Below, piece after piece: positions 1 to 8,893 of a stretch of DNA of 64,000 bases (the stretch's first letter is position 1; every line of letters begins with the position of its first letter). Made by a program: the position numbers and the translations under genes. Origin of the DNA: Flavobacteriales bacterium (GTDB taxonomy: Bacteria; Bacteroidota; Bacteroidia; Flavobacteriales; JANQLC01); NCBI GenBank assembly GCA_028280815.1, contig JANQLC010000030.1:1-64000 (forward strand), read 5' to 3'. Below the pieces are notes generated by a model. The model saw only the letters and a program-made list of their open reading frames with translations, made no database searches and had not been told where the DNA came from.

Positions 1-309
1 CATCGCGCATACAGCTCGTGATAAGTCCGATCCACCCCAAGAGCAGGCACCACGGGCCGATTTCGGATAACTTTCGATTGGACATCGATTGAGGATTTAG
101 CTCGCTGCCTGCTAAGTTAAAAAAATTACCGATAGAAGCAAAACCCAAGCACCTATATAGCCGGAAAGACAAAACACGCCCATTTCAAGTGTTTAAAAAG
201 GGCACCAAAGGCACACGGGCAGACAATCCACCTCGGCCTGCGACAAGCCCCAAGGGTCCGCTCCATGCGGAGGGCTTATTTCTGTAACTTTACCCAAATT
301 TCGCGCGCA

Positions 310-2013
310 GTGGCCGATCCGAAAAGACGTACGGTAACCGCAGCCCTCCCCTATGCCAACGGGCCGATCCACATCGGACACTTGGCCGGTGTGTATATAC
401 CGGCAGACATTTACGTCCGCTATTGGCGCAACAAGAAAAGAGACGTGCTGTTCATCTGCGGTTCGGACGAGCACGGGGTAGCCATCACCATAAAGGCCAA
501 AAAGGCGGGTCAAACGCCCCAGGAAGTCGTGGATACCTACCACGCCAGCATCCAAGCGTCCTTGGCGGACTTCGGCATCTCTTTCGACCATTACACGCGC
601 ACCTCTGCGCCCATTCACCGCCAAACCGCATCGGATTTCTTCTCGAATCTATATGAGAAAGGCGTGTTTAAGACAAAGACTTCTAAACAATACTTCGATG
701 AGGAAGCACAGCAATTTCTCGCCGACCGCTACATCGTGGGGACTTGCCCCCATTGTGGCTCTGCCCATGCGTATGGGGATCAATGCGAAAATTGTGGCAG
801 CTCGCTCAGTCCGGAAGAATTGATCAACCCGCGCTCAGCGCTCAGCGGTGCCACACCCGTGCGCAAAACCACCCAGCATCATTACCTGCCGTTAGAACGC
901 TACGCGGACTGGCTGCGAAAATGGGTTTTGGAAGAACACGCGGATTGGAAGACCAATGTATCTGCACAAGTGAAATCCTGGTTGGATACCGGACTAAAGC
1001 CACGCGCCGTCACCCGGGATTTGGATTGGGGCATTCCCGTCCCCTTGCCCGGTTTGGAAAACAAGGTGCTCTACGTCTGGTTTGAGGCCCCGATTGGCTA
1101 CATCTCTGCCACCAAAGAATGGGCGAAAAAAACGGGAAGAGACTGGACACCTTACTGGTGCGATACAGATACGGAGCTAACCCACTTTTTGGCGAAGGAC
1201 AACATCGTCTTTCACTGCATCATCTTTCCGAGCATGCTCAAGGCGCATGGGGGGTTCATCTTGCCAGCCCAGGTGCCGGCCAATGAATTTTTAACCCTGG
1301 AAAACCAAAAGATATCGACCTCGAAGAACTGGGCGGTCTGGCTGCCGGACTACCTGCGCGACTTTCCAGGGCAGCGAGATGCATTGCGCTATGCGCTCAC
1401 GGCCAACATGCCCGAAACCAAAGACAACAACTTTAGCTGGAAGGATTTTCAAACCAAAAACAACGCCGAGTTGGTAGGGATATTGGGGAATTTCATCAAC
1501 CGGGTCGTCGCGCTCACGCACCAGTATTGTCGAGGTATTGCACCTGGGGTTACGAGCCGATTCAGCGAACTCGACCGTTTGAAATTGCTCCCAAAAGAAA
1601 TCGGAGGTTTTATCGAACGCTTTGAATTTCGAAATGCACTGCGGTCATTTATGGAACTGCCGCGCATGGGAAACGCATTTCTACAGGAACAAGAACCCTG
1701 GAAAAAGATAAAAACACAGCCCGAAGCGGTTGAAGACAGCATTTACGTAGCCCTGCAAATCGCAGCGGCAATCGCCTATTTAAGCGAACCCTTTTTACCC
1801 CATACAGCTGAGAAATTAAAGGACATACTCCATTTAAAAGCGCTGAGCTGGGATGAGGTGGCTGCGGCCGATTTGATCCCCAAAGGGCGCCCCATCGACA
1901 AGGCGCAGCTGCTCTTTCGGAAAATAACAGTTTCGGAAATCGACGCCCAAATGGAAAAGTTGATGGGAACCCAGCGGGAAAATACCACTACCCCCCTCAG
2001 AGCGGAGCGATAA
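310..2013 (+). CDS. metG: Methionyl-tRNA synthetase
   Basis: Charges tRNA-Met with methionine in the cytoplasm. The class I signature HIGH is at residues 21-24 counted from the GTG at 310, after the family-typical ALPYANGP. A zinc knuckle (CPHC then CENC) lies in the connective region, and the second class I signature appears as KISTSKNW, the form usual in Bacteroidota. The frame stays open upstream to an ATG at 265, but homologs start just before the KRRTVTAALPY segment and a promoter-like TAACTTTA lies at about 286-293, so GTG 310 is preferred. The protein ends after the anticodon-binding helical domain at about 567 residues and lacks the C-terminal tRNA-binding (EMAPII-like) domain of the longer MetG form of about 680 residues. 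The function is secure; the start is less so. Confidence 0.95.
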   Translation: MADPKRRTVTAALPYANGPIHIGHLAGVYIPADIYVRYWRNKKRDVLFICGSDEHGVAITIKAKKAGQTPQEVVDTYHASIQASLADFGISFDHYTRTSAPIHRQTASDFFSNLYEKGVFKTKTSKQYFDEEAQQFLADRYIVGTCPHCGSAHAYGDQCENCGSSLSPEELINPRSALSGATPVRKTTQHHYLPLERYADWLRKWVLEEHADWKTNVSAQVKSWLDTGLKPRAVTRDLDWGIPVPLPGLENKVLYVWFEAPIGYISATKEWAKKTGRDWTPYWCDTDTELTHFLAKDNIVFHCIIFPSMLKAHGGFILPAQVPANEFLTLENQKISTSKNWAVWLPDYLRDFPGQRDALRYALTANMPETKDNNFSWKDFQTKNNAELVGILGNFINRVVALTHQYCRGIAPGVTSRFSELDRLKLLPKEIGGFIERFEFRNALRSFMELPRMGNAFLQEQEPWKKIKTQPEAVEDSIYVALQIAAAIAYLSEPFLPHTAEKLKDILHLKALSWDEVAAADLIPKGRPIDKAQLLFRKITVSEIDAQMEKLMGTQRENTTTPLRAER

Positions 2014-2057
2014 AACCACAACTTCGATCGGCGTTAACCCATAGCGCGTTTTTGCCA

Positions 2058-2669
2058 CTATGTAATTTCACTCGAATCGCGGATTTCTACCCCATGGGCT
2101 AGCAAATCGTCTAGGGCTTTTTCAAGGCCGGTCTCAGCTATGGATCGAGTTAAATCCAAAAGATAATGGGTTTTAAAGCCCAATCTATTGGCATCCAATG
2201 CCGTGTAATAGACACAATAATCCCCTGACAAACCACAAACGCACACCTCAGCAATGTCCAAGCCTTTCAAGTAACCATCTAAGCCGGTCTGGCTTTTGTG
2301 CTCGTTATCAAAAAACCCACTGTAGCTATCGACTTCAAGGTGCATGCCCTTCCTGAAAATCGCATGGATTCGCTTTTGGTTTAACTTGGTTGAAAAGCGT
2401 GCGCCAAAGCTGCCCTGAACACAGTGATCAGGCCAGAGGACTTGTGTTCGATCACCCCAGGGGATCACGTCAAGGGGCTTCTGGCCCTCGTGCTGGGAGG
2501 CGAAGCTCTTGTGATTATACGGATGCCAATCCTGCGTAGCTACCACGCAATCAAATCCCTTCATGGCCCGGTTGACCCCCCTGATGATTCTGTCGCCCTT
2601 CGCAACGGCAAGCGAACCACCTGGCAAGAAATCATTCTGAATGTCCAAGACGATTAAAGCTCTTTTCAC
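2058..2669 (-). CDS. pncA: Nicotinamidase (PncA-type isochorismatase fold)
   Basis: Hydrolyses nicotinamide to nicotinate in NAD salvage. The catalytic Asp is in LDIQNDF near the N-terminus, metal ligands are in DWHPYNHKSF, the catalytic Lys is in FRKGMH and the nucleophile Cys is in GDYCVYYTALDA. Length (about 203 residues) is normal. I chose the GTG at 2669, giving VKRALIVLDIQNDF as N-terminus; an in-frame ATG at 2699 would add ten residues without family similarity. The gene is convergent with metG and has its own TATATTTG promoter box upstream. Confidence 0.93.
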   Translation of the reverse strand: MKRALIVLDIQNDFLPGGSLAVAKGDRIIRGVNRAMKGFDCVVATQDWHPYNHKSFASQHEGQKPLDVIPWGDRTQVLWPDHCVQGSFGARFSTKLNQKRIHAIFRKGMHLEVDSYSGFFDNEHKSQTGLDGYLKGLDIAEVCVCGLSGDYCVYYTALDANRLGFKTHYLLDLTRSIAETGLEKALDDLLAHGVEIRDSSEIT

Positions 2670-2811
2670 AACTGAGAATTTACCACCTGTACGCAACAAA
2701 TATAGGAACCCCTTCCTCGGCGCTCACCCATTTTATAGGCAATCCCTTCCCGATATTTTCCATCGAGAAATAACACCGTTGTAGCCGGTGTCATCGGGGT
2801 CCTACCGCTCG

Positions 2812-2819
2812 CAAATATA
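2812..2819 (-). promoter_or_regulatory. Bacteroidota -7 box upstream of pncA
   Basis: TATATTTG on the minus strand, matching the TAnnTTTG consensus, about 140 bp upstream of the pncA start and pointing at it. No clear -33 TTG at the expected distance, so confidence is moderate. Confidence 0.45.
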
Positions 2820-2995
2820 AGGATTTAATATCGCTTCACCTCCGTTCATTCGGGTTTTCGCTTTTGGCTTGACGAGAGGCGTATGAACCGCCCCAGCTTG
2901 GAGGGCTAACCATACAGCTCTCGAGCAGCGGGATAAATGTCGGACCAAACACCAATAGCGGTTGCACAGCCGATAGGGCTAAAGTAAAAATCCAC

Positions 2996-3003
2996 TACAT
3001 TTG
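2996..3003 (+). promoter_or_regulatory. Bacteroidota -7 box for the TonB-like gene
   Basis: TACATTTG ends only four bases before the ATG at 3008, so the transcript would be leaderless or start inside the first codons, or the true start is further downstream. No -33 TTG at the usual 17-23 bp spacing was found. Confidence 0.45.
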
Positions 3004-3007
3004 TGAC

Positions 3008-3805
3008 ATGGCTACCACGCGCTCAGCAGAATCCAGACGGCGGAGATATGCTTGGGCAATCGCCTTGGGCGCACACCTGGTCCTTTTGATCCTCTTGGCT
3101 TTTGTCGGTTTCTCCAGTCGTCCCACCGCCCAGCCGCATCCCATCGCCATCGCATTCCCCCAGCCCAAAGCGATCGAAAAGCCCGTGGAAAAAGTCGAAA
3201 AACCCATGGAGAAAAAGAAAGGGGAAAAAACCAAAACACCCAAAGCGATAGAAGCGGTAAAAACCCATCGCCCTTCCAAGGAGGGAATTAAAACCGTCGA
3301 GCAATTGTTAGAAGAGACCCCACCGGTCAAAGCGAGTCCTATCAAGGAGCCGAAGGCGACCGCCTCCGATGCGAAGAATGACAACACCACCGCCGGCACC
3401 CAACCGGGACGCACTGCGAAGAAGGCTTTTGGAAAAGGCAATGCCAAGCCCGTGCACCCCAGCGCGTATTCGGGCAAAAGCACCGTGTCTTATCTCTTGC
3501 CAAACCGAACGGCTATCCGCATTGCCAACCCGGTTTACACCTGCATTCGGGGTGGCGTGGTCGTGATCGACATCCGGGTCAACCGGGGTGGGGCGGTTAC
3601 CCATGCAGCCATCGACAAAAGCCGAAGCCATACCACCGACCGCTGTCTTTGGGACGCCGCATTGGCTTATGCCAAGCGATCGCGGTTCAACGCCAATCCC
3701 AAGGCGCGCCGTTCACAACCGGGATACATCACCTACCAGTTCCAGCCGAACGGGTCTGCTGATCGGACTTCCTCGCTTTCAACGCCGCTTGAGAAGTCAA
3801 GGTAA
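3008..3805 (+). CDS. TonB-like energy-transducer protein
   Basis: Predicted inner-membrane protein spanning the periplasm to energise outer-membrane receptors. It has a short basic N-terminus, one membrane helix at about residues 14-35, a Lys/Pro/Glu-rich periplasmic linker (repeated EKPVEK-type units, about 40-160) and a C-terminal TonB-like fold at about 165-250 with the conserved pattern of a strand (GVVVIDIRVNRGG), a helix containing CLWDAALAYAKRSRF and a final strand ending GYITYQF. It stands alone; no ExbB/ExbD partners are adjacent. Its 3' end overlaps the convergent secreted-protein gene by 77 bp, unusually long. It may be a TonB paralog with a dedicated receptor elsewhere. Confidence 0.8.
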   Translation: MATTRSAESRRRRYAWAIALGAHLVLLILLAFVGFSSRPTAQPHPIAIAFPQPKAIEKPVEKVEKPMEKKKGEKTKTPKAIEAVKTHRPSKEGIKTVEQLLEETPPVKASPIKEPKATASDAKNDNTTAGTQPGRTAKKAFGKGNAKPVHPSAYSGKSTVSYLLPNRTAIRIANPVYTCIRGGVVVIDIRVNRGGAVTHAAIDKSRSHTTDRCLWDAALAYAKRSRFNANPKARRSQPGYITYQFQPNGSADRTSSLSTPLEKSR

Positions 3806-4388
3806 TCGAGTCAAAAAAGCGACTCGCATTTCGCAGGTCAAATAAGCGATCCCCATTGGAATAGACGGCGGCCAAATACATTCGGTTGTCTACAAAAAAA
3901 GCCTCGGCGCGCATCGTCAAACTGAGGGGCGCCGCGCGCGCATAGTAATCGGCTACCATGGCCGGATAGGGCAGTGAGTCCACGCTGTAAAAATTTTTGA
4001 ACACCGCTGTAACCGCCTGAGGCTTGTCAAAAATATAGTTGAGCGAAACGGCTATTTCAGCTATGCCCTGGATCAAGGCACTGGTGCGTACGGTTTTATC
4101 ACCCAATTGGGCGGTATCGCTCACGCGGATTAAGAACAGGTAATTCATCCGGTAATCCCGATATTCCATCTGAACGGTTCGGGTTTTTCCCCTGTCGAGA
4201 TGCTTGTGCGCCTCGATGAAGGGTTTGGCTGGAAACTGTATTTGATACGAGCTATCCCGTACCGTATACCAATGATCCTGGCTAAAACCCAGGCGGGCAA
4301 AAAGCGATAGGAACAGAAACAAAAGCGCTTTCACAACTTTAAAATACGCGCCTTTCACGCCGAGGAAAAACGCATTTAAACCGGACAC
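3729..4388 (-). CDS. Secreted protein of unknown function
   Basis: A signal peptide is visible (KALLFLFLSLFARLGFS followed by QDHWY), so the mature protein of about 180 residues is periplasmic or exported. The ATG at 4388 overlaps the end of tsaB by 13 bp; a GTG at 4334 would place the start right before the signal peptide and is a good alternative. I recognise no catalytic motif. The rest is a mixed alpha/beta sequence with many aromatic residues and ends FFDSITLTSQ, resembling small periplasmic Bacteroidota proteins encoded next to tsaB. Translational coupling to tsaB is likely. Confidence 0.65.
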   Translation of the reverse strand: MSGLNAFFLGVKGAYFKVVKALLFLFLSLFARLGFSQDHWYTVRDSSYQIQFPAKPFIEAHKHLDRGKTRTVQMEYRDYRMNYLFLIRVSDTAQLGDKTVRTSALIQGIAEIAVSLNYIFDKPQAVTAVFKNFYSVDSLPYPAMVADYYARAAPLSLTMRAEAFFVDNRMYLAAVYSNGDRLFDLRNASRFFDSITLTSQAALKARKSDQQTRSAGTGR

Positions 4389-5056
4389 TTGAGCGGAATA
4401 GCCACAAAATCCTTGAGGTAATAGGGTTCGAAGTAAGCGAGGTCTTCAAACGAATCATTTACAAATCTGTCGTATGCCAGGGTGACCATATGTGCCGCAG
4501 AGGGGTATGGAATGTCCAAAAAATGCGCCTGTGGCATTTGAATCACCCCCCGGGCCTTGGCCACGCCATCCCCCAAAAAATAAAGGGGTCGGTGAAATTC
4601 AGAAAAGCTATCCGGCCGCAAGACGACTGCCTTTGTCTCTGTGCGGGCTGTGAGATCCGGGTTGTAAACCCGCGCATATACCTCTGCCCGACGGGCATCG
4701 AGCAAGGGGATGATCGAAGCACGGGAATCCGATATACCGCTCGCAGCCCGTGCCAAAACCGTCAAGGTAGGGATGGCGATGAGTGGCATGTCGAGCGCAT
4801 AGCAAAGCCCTTTGGCAGCTGCCACGCCTATGCGCAAGCCCGTATAAGAGCCCGGTCCCTGGCTCACTGCAACCGCCGATAGGTCTCGAAAAGCCAAGCC
4901 GTGGGTGCCCATAAGCGCTTTGATAAAAATGTGCAAGCGTTCATCGTGTACGTATTTTTCGCCCGCCCATTCCTCCGTTCCGAGGAGCACGCCATCCCGG
5001 GCCAGACTGACGGAGCAATTTCGAGTCGCGGTTTCCAAATGCAGGAGTAAAGCCAT
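4376..5056 (-). CDS. tsaB: tRNA threonylcarbamoyladenosine biosynthesis protein TsaB
   Basis: Scaffold paralog of TsaD in the complex that makes the universal t6A37 modification of ANN-decoding tRNAs. N-terminus LLLHLETATRNCSVSLA and the conserved segment VSQGPGSYTGLRIG followed by AKGLCYAL are diagnostic of the ASKHA-fold TsaB family. Length (226 residues) is typical. It lies eight bases downstream of the TolC-like gene and overlaps the following secreted-protein gene, so the three may be cotranscribed. Confidence 0.95.
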   Translation of the reverse strand: MALLLHLETATRNCSVSLARDGVLLGTEEWAGEKYVHDERLHIFIKALMGTHGLAFRDLSAVAVSQGPGSYTGLRIGVAAAKGLCYALDMPLIAIPTLTVLARAASGISDSRASIIPLLDARRAEVYARVYNPDLTARTETKAVVLRPDSFSEFHRPLYFLGDGVAKARGVIQMPQAHFLDIPYPSAAHMVTLAYDRFVNDSFEDLAYFEPYYLKDFVAIPLKCPV

Positions 5057-5063
5057 GCTCGTA

Positions 5064-6422
5064 TCAATTCAAAGGGATGCCTGCATAAAAGTCTAAGATT
5101 TTCAATTTAAAAAAGCAATCGTATCTCGAGCGCACCCCATCAGCTCTCGCTTTCACCCATTTGTTCTTTGCCTGATTGAAATCAAAACTGCTCACAGCCC
5201 CTACCGCAAAGCGCTTCCTCTCGTATTCAAAGGCTTGCTGAGCAGCTACTTCTGTTTTTTGTGCCGCCTGGTAAGCCCTATAAGCCGCCTTGGCTTCCGT
5301 ATAGGCCTTCTCAATGTCCTGGCGCAGGTCATTCTCGGTTTGCTGCAAATCCAATTCCGCCCGTAACGCCTCTATCTCAGCACGCCCTACAGCTTCCTTC
5401 GTCTGCAATCGGTTGAATAGGGGAATGGCGAGTGAAAGGCTTACCCCATAAGACTTGTTATCGCCCAGCTGACTGAGAAAGTCCGTATCCCTAGCGCTTC
5501 CCGCTCTAACCCCCTTTCCCAAGACATCGGAATAAAAAGAAGAAAGCCCTAATTCTGCAGTAAGGCTAGGCATATAAGCCGCCTTCGCGATTTCTATGCC
5601 CTTTTGCGCGCTTCGCACCTGGAGTCTCTTACTCTTGACTTCAGGCCAACCAACCGAAGCTTTCCTATAGATTTTTTTGGGGTCATACACCGATAGGACA
5701 TCATCGGGAATCGCAAATTCCATATCGGCCAACTGAAAATCAGCTGCATCATCGAGCTGCAAGAATTGCGCCAGGCTTAACCGACTGATGTCATAACCAT
5801 TTTGAGCCTCGGTTAGGTGTTGCGAATCGACTGCCAAATCGCTTTGCACATCGTACACAGCACTGGACGGCAGATCATCGGCCGCAACCCGTTTTTCCAC
5901 CTGACTGAGCTGATCCCTGTCGATCTGCAACTGGGCTTCGTCGATCTGAATCAAGGCCTTGTTATATAAGATCTGCAAATAGGCGTCGGTTATGGAAAGC
6001 GCTATATCGTCTCGGGTCGCATCCGCGTCAAACTCGCTCACCTCTTTATTGATATTCGCCCTTCTCAGCGCTTTGACATTTCTAAGCCCATCGAAGAGCG
6101 TTACCGAAGCACCGATATCGAGATTTATACTTTGGACGTTATGGCTCACCCGGTTATCGGTCTTGAGGTCGATGGATGTGCCAAAGCTATACCCATTTGA
6201 TGCTGTTGCATGCAAACTGGGAAGGAAGTTACCGAGTGCTTCTCTCCTATACGATTCTTGCGTTTCAGTATGCAAACGCGCCTTTTTGACCACTGTGTTG
6301 TTCGCATAGGCGTAGTCTATGCAGTCGGACAAGGTCCACCTCTTCTGTGCGTGAACCACGGGGGAAAAAAAGAGGAGCCAAGCCGCAAAGGCGAGGGCAG
6401 TCGTGGAACACCTCGTCTTCAT
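5064..6422 (-). CDS. TolC-family outer-membrane efflux channel
   Basis: Outer-membrane factor of a tripartite efflux or type I secretion system. Signal peptide MKTRCSTTALAFAAWLLFF ending VHAQ sets the start at 6422; the frame is open to 6464 but those residues precede the signal peptide. The mature protein opens with WTLSDCIDYAYANN, the usual TolC repeat start, and shows two internally homologous long-helix regions with heptads, each with a short beta segment. No inner-membrane pump or membrane-fusion gene is adjacent, so its partner is elsewhere. About 452 residues, normal for the family. Confidence 0.9.
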   Translation of the reverse strand: MKTRCSTTALAFAAWLLFFSPVVHAQKRWTLSDCIDYAYANNTVVKKARLHTETQESYRREALGNFLPSLHATASNGYSFGTSIDLKTDNRVSHNVQSINLDIGASVTLFDGLRNVKALRRANINKEVSEFDADATRDDIALSITDAYLQILYNKALIQIDEAQLQIDRDQLSQVEKRVAADDLPSSAVYDVQSDLAVDSQHLTEAQNGYDISRLSLAQFLQLDDAADFQLADMEFAIPDDVLSVYDPKKIYRKASVGWPEVKSKRLQVRSAQKGIEIAKAAYMPSLTAELGLSSFYSDVLGKGVRAGSARDTDFLSQLGDNKSYGVSLSLAIPLFNRLQTKEAVGRAEIEALRAELDLQQTENDLRQDIEKAYTEAKAAYRAYQAAQKTEVAAQQAFEYERKRFAVGAVSSFDFNQAKNKWVKARADGVRSRYDCFFKLKILDFYAGIPLN

Positions 6423-6482
6423 CTCAACGATGACACATACACCGAGCCGGGCTGAAAGGCGCAAAATGGGTCAGCATGCGAA

Positions 6483-6710
6483 TCAAGTCCTTTGATTTTT
6501 ATGATGGCGATACCAGATAAAGGCTGCCATGCCCATGGCGATATAAGGAAAGGCCATCAGGTAAACGATGCCGGTATTCAGGCCACCGGCCATGGCATTC
6601 CCGCTGCGCAGGGCAGACTCGGCAGTCGCTCGACACATGGCACACTGGGCTGTCAGACGCATGGAAAAGCCCAGTAGGAGTACAAAAAATGCCCACCCTT
6701 TCTCTCTCAC
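6483..6710 (-). CDS. Small membrane protein with CAMC motif, oxidase-cluster associated
   Basis: 75 residues: a signal-like N-terminus ending LTAQ, then CAMCRAT (a CxxC pair right after the processing site), then GIVYLMAFPYIAMGMAAFIWY as one membrane helix and a basic tail. Small proteins of this plan are commonly encoded beside DUF420 and SCO genes in Bacteroidota oxidase clusters, so a role in copper or heme handling during oxidase assembly is a reasonable inference. I know no experimentally defined function. Confidence 0.75.
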   Translation of the reverse strand: MREKGWAFFVLLLGFSMRLTAQCAMCRATAESALRSGNAMAGGLNTGIVYLMAFPYIAMGMAAFIWYRHHKNQRT

Positions 6711-6740
6711 CCCACAAAGGTATGAAATACCGGCAACACG

Positions 6741-7283
6741 CTAGTAATAGGGACGCATAAACAGATATACCAGCACGCCCGTAACCGCCACGTACAGCCA
6801 AATGGGAAGTGCAATTCGAGCGATTTTCCGATGCCTTACATATTCCTTGCTCAGGGCTCGATACATGCTAAACAGGGCGAGGGGCACGACAAAAGCAGCT
6901 AAGACGATATGGGTGGCCAAGATGAAGAAATAGGCGTACCGCACCCAACCCCTACCGCCAAAATGGGCGGGTTCCGCACCGAGCTTTGAGATGACATAGG
7001 ACACCAAAAACACAACCGAAAGCGCAAAGGCCAGCAGCATACTGACTTTATGCGCATTTGGCCTCCCATTCTTGATAAAAGCATAACCCAAGGTGAGCAA
7101 AACCGCCGTGCTCCCGTTTAAGACCGCGTGAAAAAGCGGTAGAACACCGAGCAGTTTCCCCACTGGGTTATACCGCTCGGGCAAATACATCAAAGCCACC
7201 ACCAAAAGGGGTACTACAAGGGCTAAGCCCATGATAATCGGTATGAAAATCCGGTCGCGTTTGGAGCGGTCGGGCTCACGCAT
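6741..7283 (-). CDS. DUF420 integral membrane protein
   Basis: Multi-helix membrane protein of about 180 residues (four to five hydrophobic segments), of the DUF420/YozB family that accompanies heme-copper oxidase genes and is thought to aid heme insertion or assembly. Histidines in membrane helices (FHAVLNGSTAVLL, NAHKVSMLL, ATHIVLAAFVVPLALF) are candidate heme ligands. The ATG at 7283 overlaps the SCO stop by 8 bp and gives a sensible N-terminus (MREPDRSKRDR); the longer frame to 7427 is antisense read-through and was rejected. Confidence 0.85.
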   Translation of the reverse strand: MREPDRSKRDRIFIPIIMGLALVVPLLVVALMYLPERYNPVGKLLGVLPLFHAVLNGSTAVLLTLGYAFIKNGRPNAHKVSMLLAFALSVVFLVSYVISKLGAEPAHFGGRGWVRYAYFFILATHIVLAAFVVPLALFSMYRALSKEYVRHRKIARIALPIWLYVAVTGVLVYLFMRPYY

Positions 7284-7875
7284 CGAACAGGGTTTGAATA
7301 TCCCTTTCCAAGCGGGCGATATCCTCGGGCTCCATGCCATCGTAAAGCACCGGGTTGCCCAGGGCATCTCGGGTCGCGCGCATATTTCCCTTTTTATCGA
7401 TGAGGATAAGGTATTGTGTATGCACAAAGCCGCCCGGCGCCGAGGTGTCCGGTTGGGCGGCTACAAAATAACCCTTCGTAGCCAAGTCGTATATCGCCTT
7501 AGACGCACCGGTCAGGAAATTCCAGTTTTTGGATGTGACACCCAGATTTTGTGCATAGCGATGCAGCACGGCTGGTGTATCGGTCTTGGGATCCACCGTA
7601 AAGGAGGCAATGCCAAAGTCGGCACGGCCCTTAAACCGATTTTGAACGCCGACCATATGCCTGTTCAAGACCGGACATATCGTTGGGCAGCTGCTAAAGA
7701 AAAATTCCACCACATAGACCTTATCCTTGTAAAACTCATCTGTGATGGTTTTTCCCGACTGGTTTGTAAAGCGAAAAGAAGGGGCCTCACCCAAGACCAT
7801 CAAATCAGCGCTCCGCTTGGCGCAAGCCAAGGGGAGGAACAACAGGACGGCTGTGATTAAAATGCTGTGTTTCAT
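7276..7875 (-). CDS. SCO1/SenC family copper chaperone (lipoprotein)
   Basis: Thioredoxin-fold copper chaperone for the CuA centre of cytochrome oxidase. A lipobox LPLAC (Cys18) predicts membrane anchoring. Copper ligands are visible: Cys63 and Cys67 in SSCPTICP and the downstream His in FVHTQYLILID. The start ATG overlaps the stop of the upstream gene by four bases (7872-7875), indicating coupling. 199 residues, typical length. Confidence 0.93.
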   Translation of the reverse strand: MKHSILITAVLLFLPLACAKRSADLMVLGEAPSFRFTNQSGKTITDEFYKDKVYVVEFFFSSCPTICPVLNRHMVGVQNRFKGRADFGIASFTVDPKTDTPAVLHRYAQNLGVTSKNWNFLTGASKAIYDLATKGYFVAAQPDTSAPGGFVHTQYLILIDKKGNMRATRDALGNPVLYDGMEPEDIARLERDIQTLFDA

Positions 7876-8546
7876 GGCTCTTTCAATTTATACTTGTTAT
7901 ACTTGTCGTTTTTCTTGAGTTTCAACCGGTATTCGGCCAACAATATGTGTATATCATCTTTTAGTTCGCTGCTCAGCATAGACACGTTGGAAGCGTCATA
8001 GGCTTGAATCGAGCCGTATTTTTCATCTTTGACCCTGCCGCGCAGGGCTAAATCCTCGTCGAGAAGCAAGACGAAGTGGCTTCCGCAGCCCGGGTTCATC
8101 GCCAAAGGGGGGGGCAAACGCTTTAAATCAGCGCTTAGCTGCACACAGGGTTTCACATAGACCGGCCAGTTGTCCGGTGGCTCTCCATGGAGGGTTACCA
8201 AGTCTTTTTGCAGCCTTTCCTTTGCTGAATCACTGGTGACAAAGCTCACCATTTGAAAGCTCTTCACCCGTCTATAGGGGTGGTACACCTTGTCGTACAG
8301 CCCAGCCATTATGCGCCGGTTTTCAGCATCCGCATTGCCGTTGAATACCAATACGCTCACCTTATTCCTGAAATCGGATTCCGAAAAGCCAGGGCCGGTC
8401 AAGCGCAGCCCAGGATTGGGATCGACCACCGGCAGGGTGGTGATTCGGTTTTTGTCTTTTGAAATGATGAGCAGTGCAAAATAAAGCAAGAAGGGGAGCA
8501 GCAAGATGCTGAACAATATACCCCGTTGTTTTATCGACTTCCACAT
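7872..8546 (-). CDS. Membrane-anchored thioredoxin-like protein in oxidase cluster
   Basis: An N-terminal anchor helix (ILFSILLLPFLLYFALLII) followed by about 190 soluble residues. The region VSVLVFNGNADAE... resembles the first strand and helix of a thioredoxin/SCO fold but lacks a CxxxC pair; single cysteines occur in VKPCVQ and NPGCGSH. It lies between subunit IV and SCO and is coupled to SCO by a four-base overlap, so it probably works in oxidase assembly. ATG 8546 is preferred over 8576, which would overlap subunit IV. Confidence 0.7.
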   Translation of the reverse strand: MWKSIKQRGILFSILLLPFLLYFALLIISKDKNRITTLPVVDPNPGLRLTGPGFSESDFRNKVSVLVFNGNADAENRRIMAGLYDKVYHPYRRVKSFQMVSFVTSDSAKERLQKDLVTLHGEPPDNWPVYVKPCVQLSADLKRLPPPLAMNPGCGSHFVLLLDEDLALRGRVKDEKYGSIQAYDASNVSMLSSELKDDIHILLAEYRLKLKKNDKYNKYKLKEP

Positions 8547-8550
8547 GGAA

Positions 8551-8874
8551 CTACAAGCCCAGGATTTCTCGTACATGGCTGGATTCCACCAACAAGATGA
8601 AGATCAAGTAAGGCAACAGGATGTACAAGGGCAAGGTAATGGTCAGCCTCAAATTGCTGTACTCGTACTTCACATGCATAAAGAACCAGACGATGCAATA
8701 GGCTTTGTAAAGCGTCAAGAGAATAAAGGTCAAATTCAGCAGACTGATCAGCCCCGAAAACAGTTTCAGCTCCAAAAATTCAGGCCGGTAAATCCCCAGG
8801 AGTACCTCGGCTAGGGTGACGATGCTCAGTGTGATAAACACTTTCCAAATTGCCGTTATCGTCTGGTCCGCCAT
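8551..8874 (-). CDS. Cytochrome c oxidase subunit IV-type protein
   Basis: 107 residues with three hydrophobic helices, the plan of the CyoD/CoxD (prokaryotic subunit IV) family. It includes the conserved segment KAYCIVWFFMHVKYEYSNLR between helices two and three. Sits directly downstream of subunit III, as in other Bacteroidota oxidase clusters. Confidence 0.85.
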   Translation of the reverse strand: MADQTITAIWKVFITLSIVTLAEVLLGIYRPEFLELKLFSGLISLLNLTFILLTLYKAYCIVWFFMHVKYEYSNLRLTITLPLYILLPYLIFILLVESSHVREILGL

Positions 8875-8893
8875 AAGCCATTCACTAAAAAGG